NCBI GenBank assembly: GCA_023433755.1
Contig: JAEYUA010000120.1
Location: forward strand, 1-10,254
Direction: 5' to 3'
Source: Bacteroidota bacterium
GTDB taxonomy: Bacteria; Bacteroidota; Bacteroidia; Chitinophagales; Chitinophagaceae
DNA length: 10,254 nt
Under the pieces are notes generated by a model. That model was not told where the DNA came from. It was given only the letters and a program-made list of their open reading frames with translations, and made no database searches. Below, piece by piece: positions 5,073 through 10,254 of the stretch. A program made the position numbers and the translations under genes. Positions within the stretch are counted from its first letter, which is position 1. Every line of letters begins with the position of its first letter.

Positions 5073-7189
5073 ACACATCCATATACCCCGGTAAGCCCTA
5101 TCCACTTGGCGCTACCTGGGACGGCGAAGGAGTCAACTTTGCCCTGTTTGCTGAAAACGCTACCGGGGTTGACCTCTGCCTTTTCGAAACAAGAGAATCC
5201 ATAGTTGAATCCGTTAAAATACGCATCAAGGAAGTGTCCCACCGCGTATGGCATGTTTATGTACCCGGGTTGAAACCCGGCCAGCTTTACGGCTACAGGG
5301 TTTATGGTCCCTATGATCCGCAAAACGGGCATCGCTTCAACCCCAATAAATTACTGATTGACCCTTATGCCAAGTCCATTGCAGGCACCATCCAGTGGCA
5401 CGACGCGCTGTTTGGCTATGAGCTGGGGCATGAAGACCAGGACCTCAGCTTTAGTGAGGTGGACAGTGCTCCCTACATCCCCAAGTCTGCAGTGATAGAT
5501 CCCAATTTTGACTGGGAAGATGATAAGCCTCCTGCGATTCCCTATCACAAGACCATAATTTACGAGATGCATGTAAAAGGATTTACCCAGATGCATCCTG
5601 ACATCCCCGAAAACATCAGGGGTAAATATGCAGGGCTGGCGCATCCGGCCACCATAAAATACCTCAAAGAGCTTGGTGTGAATGCGGTTGAACTGATGCC
5701 CGTTCATCATTTCGTAAACGACCGGATTTTGAGTGATAAAGGCCTGTCCAATTATTGGGGTTATAACTCCATCGGGTTCTTTGCACCCGATGCCCGCTAT
5801 GCAAGCGCGGGATGCCAGGGAGAACAGGTGATTGAATTCAAGAACATGGTGAAAGAGCTGCATAAGGCAGGCATTGAAGTCATACTTGATGTAGTGTACA
5901 ACCATACCGGTGAAGGCAACCAGATGGGACCTACACTTTCTTTCCGGGGTATAGATAATAGCGCCTATTACAGGATGACGGAAGACCGCCGTTACTATAT
6001 GGATTATACCGGAACGGGTAATACACTCAACGCCCAGATGCCGATAGTGCTCCGGTTGATTATGGATAGCTTACGGTACTGGATACTCGAAATGCATGTT
6101 GATGGTTTCCGTTTTGATTTGGCTTCCACACTAGCCAGGGAATTGCATGAAGTAGACAGCCTCGGTTCCTTCTTCGACATCATTCACCAGGATCCGGTGA
6201 TCTCGCAGGTGAAACTGATTGCTGAACCCTGGGATATTGGTGAGGGTGGTTACCAGGTAGGAAAATTTCCTGCCGGCTGGGCTGAATGGAATGGTAAGTA
6301 TCGCGATTGCATTCGTGACTACTGGAGAGGCGCCGACAGCATGCTGGGTGAGTTTGCGCTAAGGTTCACGGGCAGCCCGGACCTCTACGAGGATAATGAC
6401 AGGAGACCAACCGCCAGTATCAATTTTGTAACAGCGCACGATGGTTTTACGCTGAACGACCTGGTTTCGTACAATGAAAAACATAATTATGATAATGGCG
6501 AGGATAATAATGATGGAGAGAGCCATAACCGGTCCTGGAACTGCGGAGAGGAAGGGCCTACTCCGGATCCGGAGATCTATGCCTTGCGCCAGAAACAAAA
6601 AAGAAATTTTCTCACTACCCTGTTCCTTTCCCAGGGTGTTCCCATGCTGGTAGCTGGAGATGAGATCAGCCGTACACAGCGTGGAAACAACAACGCTTAT
6701 TGCCAGGATAATGAGATCTCGTGGATCAACTGGAGTGCTATTGATGAAGACCTGCTTCATTTCACCCAGCAACTGATTGCGCTTTATAAAAATCATGAGG
6801 TTTTCTCCCGCAAAAGATGGTTCCAGGGTCAGCCGGTTAAAGGCATAGGGCTGGAAGATATTGCCTGGTTCCTTCCCGAAGGAGATGAGATGAGTGAAGA
6901 GAACTGGTCGCATGATTTTGCCAAATCACTTGCGGTTTACATGAATGGCCATGGCCTCAGGAGCCTGGATGAAAAAGGCAGGAAAATCACCGACGATAGT
7001 TTTTATATCATCTTCAATGCTTACGAGGGAAATCTTGATTTCAGGCTGCCTTCAGATAAATACGGAGATGAATGGATCAAGGTGCTCGATACCCATGAAG
7101 GTTATATTCGTAAAGATGGAGAAAGATACGGCGCCGAGGAACTGGTAAATGTTCATGGCCGTTCAGTGGTATTATTAAAACAACCGTGA
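5069..7189 (+). CDS. glgX: Glycogen debranching enzyme GlgX (GH13 isoamylase type)
   Basis: This 706-residue enzyme hydrolyses alpha-1,6 branches of glycogen or phosphorylase-limit dextrin in the cytoplasm and releases linear malto-oligosaccharides. An N-terminal CBM48-like beta-sandwich spans about residues 8-110 (YPLGATWDGEGVNFALFAEN near its start). The GH13 barrel follows with all four conserved regions: I DVVYNH (274-279), II DGFRFDLA (345-352, nucleophile Asp350), III IAEPWD (384-389, acid/base Glu386) and IV TAHDGF (455-460, Asp458). The block KHNYDNGEDNNDG, followed by SWNCGEEGP, is typical of GlgX/TreX enzymes. A C-terminal beta domain ends at VVLLKQP. Length is normal. The start is firm: a TGA (5066-5068) lies directly before the ATG in the same frame. 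The gene is first of the glgX-treZ-treY operon and its product supplies the linear substrate for TreY. Because archaeal TreX is a close homologue found in the same cluster, treX would be an equally fair name. Confidence 0.96.
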   Translation: MNTSIYPGKPYPLGATWDGEGVNFALFAENATGVDLCLFETRESIVESVKIRIKEVSHRVWHVYVPGLKPGQLYGYRVYGPYDPQNGHRFNPNKLLIDPYAKSIAGTIQWHDALFGYELGHEDQDLSFSEVDSAPYIPKSAVIDPNFDWEDDKPPAIPYHKTIIYEMHVKGFTQMHPDIPENIRGKYAGLAHPATIKYLKELGVNAVELMPVHHFVNDRILSDKGLSNYWGYNSIGFFAPDARYASAGCQGEQVIEFKNMVKELHKAGIEVILDVVYNHTGEGNQMGPTLSFRGIDNSAYYRMTEDRRYYMDYTGTGNTLNAQMPIVLRLIMDSLRYWILEMHVDGFRFDLASTLARELHEVDSLGSFFDIIHQDPVISQVKLIAEPWDIGEGGYQVGKFPAGWAEWNGKYRDCIRDYWRGADSMLGEFALRFTGSPDLYEDNDRRPTASINFVTAHDGFTLNDLVSYNEKHNYDNGEDNNDGESHNRSWNCGEEGPTPDPEIYALRQKQKRNFLTTLFLSQGVPMLVAGDEISRTQRGNNNAYCQDNEISWINWSAIDEDLLHFTQQLIALYKNHEVFSRKRWFQGQPVKGIGLEDIAWFLPEGDEMSEENWSHDFAKSLAVYMNGHGLRSLDEKGRKITDDSFYIIFNAYEGNLDFRLPSDKYGDEWIKVLDTHEGYIRKDGERYGAEELVNVHGRSVVLLKQP

Positions 7190-7192
7190 GTT

Positions 7193-9076
7193 ATGAAACC
7201 TGATATTGACAGCAGGAGTATGGGTGTGAACTTTAAAAAGGGCTGGGCTGAAATTCTCCTCTGGGCTCCCGAAGCGGAGCAGGTACACATCAGCTTTGCC
7301 GGTCAGCAGGTGCCGCTCGAAAAATCAGATACTGGCTATTGGCATGCAAGAACCACCAGCCTGGAAGAGCAGATGCTGTACCGTTTTATTTTGAATGGTG
7401 AGCAGGAACTTCCTGATCCTGCCTCGCTTTCGCAGCCTGATGGTGTTCATGGTCCCTCCATGGCTTTCGATCTAAATAAGTTTGAATGGAGTGATGGTGA
7501 ATGGAAGAACCCGGCTCTGAAGGATTATATCATTTATGAATTGCATACAGGAACATTTTCCCCCGAAGGAAATTTTGAAGGCATTGAAAAAAAACTTGCT
7601 CACCTGCAGGAACTGGGTGTAAATGCGATTGAACTTTTACCTGTGGCGCAGTTTCCCGGTGACCGTAACTGGGGATATGACGGGGTGTACCCTTTCGCTG
7701 TGCAACATTCTTATGGCGGCGCAGCCGGACTTCAGAAACTGGTAAACGCCTGTCATCGTATGGGCATTGCCGTTATACTTGATGTGGTTTATAACCACTT
7801 GGGGCCGGAAGGAAATTATCTCTGCAACTACGCTCCCTTCACCACGGATAAATACCGCACTCCCTGGGGTGGCGCCATCAATTTTGATGATGCATGGTGT
7901 GATGGCGTGCGCAGGTATTTTATTGAGAATGTACTGATGTGGTTCCGTGATTTTCATATTGATGGATTAAGGCTGGACGCCGTTCATGCCATCCGCGATT
8001 TCAGCGCTTCTCATATTCTGCGTGATATCAGTGAAGCAGTGGACAGGCTGAAAATAAAAACAAACAGGCAGCACTATCTCATAGCCGAACTGGATCTGAA
8101 TGATACACGCTATATCAATCCAAAAGAAAACGGCGGATTTGGAATGGATGCGCAATGGGTTGATGAATTTCATCATGCCCTTCGTGTTACCGCCGGTGAG
8201 GCACGTTCAGGATATTATTCCGACTTCTCCGGCATTGAACACCTGGCCAAGGCCTACCAGGATGCCTATGTTTACGACGGCCAGTTCTCTCCGCACCGTA
8301 AGCGCAGTTTTGGTGTAAAAACAGCAAATGAAGGACATCAGTTCATTGTTTTCTCACAGAACCACGACCAGGTGGGTAACAGGGCCCTGGGTGAAAGAAC
8401 CAGCACACTGGTGAGTTTTGAAATGCAAAAACTCCTTGCCGGCGCTGTCATGCTTAGTCCTTACCTGCCCATGTTATTCATGGGAGAGGAATGGAGTGAA
8501 CCGAATCCTTTCCTGTATTTCGTAAGTCATACCGATCACGACCTGGCCGATGCGGTGAGAAAAGGAAGGAGGGAAGAGTTCGCAGACTTTTTTAATGGAA
8601 CCGACCTGGAAGCACCCGATTCTATGGCGGTGGAAACTTTCCTGGCTTCGAAGCTGCAATGGAACCTGCTTACCGAAGAACCTCATTATACCCTCTTCAA
8701 TTATTACAAGGAGCTGATCGCATTCAGGAAAACGCAACCCGCTCTTTATCATCTCAACAGGAGGCAGCTTCATGTGGAAGTAAAAAAAGAGCAGCACCTG
8801 CTGATCCTGCAGCGATGGCATGAAGAACAGCACCTGATCTGTTTTCTGAATTTTTCTTCCAAGAAAGAACAGACCATGCCACCATCCCTGGTTAACAACT
8901 GGGAAAAGATTTGGGACTCCGCCTCACCGCAATGGAAAGGTCCCCAATCAGCACCGGCACGCATCTCTGGTGGGCAACCAGGTAATGAAGTACTCGTGCT
9001 TCAGCCGCAGTCCGTTGTGGTTTATACGAACCGTAAAGAAGAAATAAGATTCAAAGAAGAAGAAGGGAAACAATAA
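7193..9076 (+). CDS. treZ: Malto-oligosyltrehalose trehalohydrolase TreZ
   Basis: This 627-residue GH13 enzyme cleaves the alpha-1,4 bond next to the terminal trehalosyl unit of maltooligosyl-trehalose, releasing free trehalose. The N-terminal CBM48-like domain (about 10-95) is followed by the barrel: YELHTGTFSPEG (115-126), NWGYDGV (159-165), region I DVVYNHLGPEGNYL (197-210), region II DGLRLDAVHAI (257-267, nucleophile Asp262), region III LIAELDLND (296-304, acid/base Glu299) and region IV QNHDQVGNR (389-397, Asp392). LFMGEEWSE and FLYFVSHTD (428-447) are also characteristic of TreZ. TreZ proteins known to me often read AESDLND at region III; here Ser is replaced by Leu300. Length is in the normal range. 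The highly charged last ~15 residues (KEE/KEEEGK) look like a non-conserved tail. The start is fixed by the glgX TGA three bases upstream, so the genes are surely co-transcribed. Confidence 0.96.
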   Translation: MKPDIDSRSMGVNFKKGWAEILLWAPEAEQVHISFAGQQVPLEKSDTGYWHARTTSLEEQMLYRFILNGEQELPDPASLSQPDGVHGPSMAFDLNKFEWSDGEWKNPALKDYIIYELHTGTFSPEGNFEGIEKKLAHLQELGVNAIELLPVAQFPGDRNWGYDGVYPFAVQHSYGGAAGLQKLVNACHRMGIAVILDVVYNHLGPEGNYLCNYAPFTTDKYRTPWGGAINFDDAWCDGVRRYFIENVLMWFRDFHIDGLRLDAVHAIRDFSASHILRDISEAVDRLKIKTNRQHYLIAELDLNDTRYINPKENGGFGMDAQWVDEFHHALRVTAGEARSGYYSDFSGIEHLAKAYQDAYVYDGQFSPHRKRSFGVKTANEGHQFIVFSQNHDQVGNRALGERTSTLVSFEMQKLLAGAVMLSPYLPMLFMGEEWSEPNPFLYFVSHTDHDLADAVRKGRREEFADFFNGTDLEAPDSMAVETFLASKLQWNLLTEEPHYTLFNYYKELIAFRKTQPALYHLNRRQLHVEVKKEQHLLILQRWHEEQHLICFLNFSSKKEQTMPPSLVNNWEKIWDSASPQWKGPQSAPARISGGQPGNEVLVLQPQSVVVYTNRKEEIRFKEEEGKQ

Positions 9077-9077
9077 T

Positions 9078-10254
9078 ATGAACCAACTGATCTCAACATA
9101 CCGTATTCAATTCCACAAGGAATTTTCTTTCAGCGACCTGGAACAGATCCTGCCTTACCTGCAAAAACTGGGAGTAGGCTGCATTTACGCTTCACCTGTT
9201 TTTAAAGCGGTTCCCGGTTCAACGCATGGTTATGATGGACTCAACCCCAACGAGATCAATCCTGAAATCGGGAGCCGCCAACAACTTTCAGCCATAAGTA
9301 AGCAACTGAGGGCAGAAGGAATTCAATGGCTGCAGGATATTGTCCCCAACCACATGGCTTTTGACCCGGGAAATGAATGGCTGATGGATGTGCTTGAAAA
9401 AGGTCCTCAGTCGCGCTATGCCCATTTCTTCGATACCGCCTGGAGCAGTGAATTTTTTGAAGGCAGGCTAATGGTTCCCTTCCTGGGATCATCACTTGAA
9501 GAGGTGATTGACAAAGATGAATTGCGGATCAGTTATGCAAATAAGGGACTGGTGTTTTCTTACTACGACAGTCACTATCCCCTGCAGCCACTGAGTTATC
9601 AAAAAATATTATCTGCAGGTGAAAACATTCCTGAAGCCATAACGGAATGGATCAACGGGATGCCCAAAGAAGAAGAAAAGAATGCGTATGGTGAAGCATG
9701 GCATGAAATGAAGCTCCAGTTGGCATCAATGATGAAGAGTGAAAACATCCGCAACTATGTGGATGAATGCATCATGATCGCTAACCAGGATAAAGAACTG
9801 TTGAAAGAAATAGAAGCGCAGCAGTCATACCGCCTCTGCCACTGGCAGGAATCTGACCGGCAGATGAATTACCGGCGTTTTTTTACGGTGAACGGACTGA
9901 TATGCATGAACATCCAGGACGCGGATGTTTTTGAGCACTACCATTCCCTGGTGAAAGAACTCCTCGAAGGAGGAGTGATCCAGGGTTTGCGTATCGACCA
10001 TATTGATGGTTTGTACGATCCTGGAAATTACCTGCACCAATTAAGGCAATTGGCCGGTGAAGAGGTGCCCATCGTAGTAGAAAAAATCTTGGAACAGGAA
10101 GAAGGCCTGCCAAAGTCCTGGCCCGTACAGGGAAATACCGGTTACGATTTCCTGGCGCTTGTCAACAACCTTTTCACAAATCAAAATGCTGAAAAAAATT
10201 TCTCGCGTTTCTACCGCAGGCTGGTCAACGATCAGCGTTCAATACAGGAACAGG
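9078..10254 (+). CDS. treY: Malto-oligosyltrehalose synthase TreY, N-terminal half (3' end cut by window)
   Basis: The frame is open from the ATG at 9078 to the window end: 392 codons plus one base, with no stop. TreY rearranges the reducing-end glucose of linear malto-oligosaccharides from alpha-1,4 to alpha,alpha-1,1, making the substrate of TreZ. Diagnostic features include STYRIQFH at the N-terminus (6-13), YASPVFKAVPGSTHGYDG (37-54), region I DIVPNHM (87-93), NYRRFFTVNGL (264-274), region II GLRIDHIDGLYDP (303-315, predicted nucleophile Asp307), region III VVEKIL (333-338, Glu335) and SWPVQGNTGYDF (347-358). The family is usually ~700-950 residues, so about half is visible; region IV and the C-terminal domain lie beyond the window. 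Where many TreY proteins have HGYDVxDP, this one reads HGYDGLNP. The start is one base after the treZ TAA, preceded by a purine-rich agaaggg stretch (9061-9067). It is the third gene of the operon. Confidence 0.95.
   Translation, partial: MNQLISTYRIQFHKEFSFSDLEQILPYLQKLGVGCIYASPVFKAVPGSTHGYDGLNPNEINPEIGSRQQLSAISKQLRAEGIQWLQDIVPNHMAFDPGNEWLMDVLEKGPQSRYAHFFDTAWSSEFFEGRLMVPFLGSSLEEVIDKDELRISYANKGLVFSYYDSHYPLQPLSYQKILSAGENIPEAITEWINGMPKEEEKNAYGEAWHEMKLQLASMMKSENIRNYVDECIMIANQDKELLKEIEAQQSYRLCHWQESDRQMNYRRFFTVNGLICMNIQDADVFEHYHSLVKELLEGGVIQGLRIDHIDGLYDPGNYLHQLRQLAGEEVPIVVEKILEQEEGLPKSWPVQGNTGYDFLALVNNLFTNQNAEKNFSRFYRRLVNDQRSIQEQ

Noticed and set aside
5351..5905. A 184-codon minus-strand open frame inside glgX (and a second of equal length at 6359-6913)
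   Set aside because: Both lie wholly antisense to a well-supported glgX with all catalytic regions. Their translations show no recognisable domain, and such long antisense frames are common opposite GC-biased codons.

Overview
The window looks like a chromosomal segment from a Bacteroidota bacterium, most likely near Chitinophagaceae/Sphingobacteriia. This is inferred, not proven. The reasons are moderate GC by eye, few clear Shine-Dalgarno sites, a SMUG2/DUF4918-type DNA glycosylase, a YkuD_2-type L,D-transpeptidase with a signal peptide, and short-period AT-rich repeats between genes. I see no tRNA, rRNA, CRISPR array, insertion sequence, integrase or phage gene.

Layout: (1) 3-455 (+) is the C-terminal third of an M16 (insulinase-like) zinc peptidase cut by the window edge. 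(2) 455-657 is a convergent spacer with two heptanucleotide tandem repeats, a 9-bp direct repeat and a terminator hairpin usable from both sides. (3) 658-4944 is a run of four minus-strand genes: a secreted L,D-transpeptidase-like protein, an AI-2E-family membrane protein, a MATE efflux transporter and a uracil-DNA-glycosylase-superfamily enzyme. They are separated by 90-180 bp spacers and are probably separate units rather than a tight operon. (4) 4945-5068 is a divergent promoter region. (5) 5069 to the right edge (+) is a tightly packed operon glgX-treZ-treY with gaps of 3 and 1 bp; treY is cut by the window end after 392 codons and has no stop codon here.

The plus-strand operon is a coherent pathway. 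GlgX removes alpha-1,6 branches from glycogen (or limit dextrin). TreY converts the reducing end of the freed linear malto-oligosaccharides into an alpha,alpha-1,1 trehalosyl unit. TreZ then hydrolyses that unit off as free trehalose. The cell would therefore turn stored glycogen into the compatible solute trehalose without UDP-glucose. All four GH13 conserved regions are intact in GlgX and TreZ, and the first three are visible in TreY.

No clearly new system is evident. The observations most worth a second look are a 20-codon open frame whose stop overlaps the glgX start (ATGA), an alanine-rich open frame between the MATE and glycosylase genes that may be a gene remnant, the paired heptamer repeats, and a long hairpin with competing folds between the MATE and AI-2E genes.
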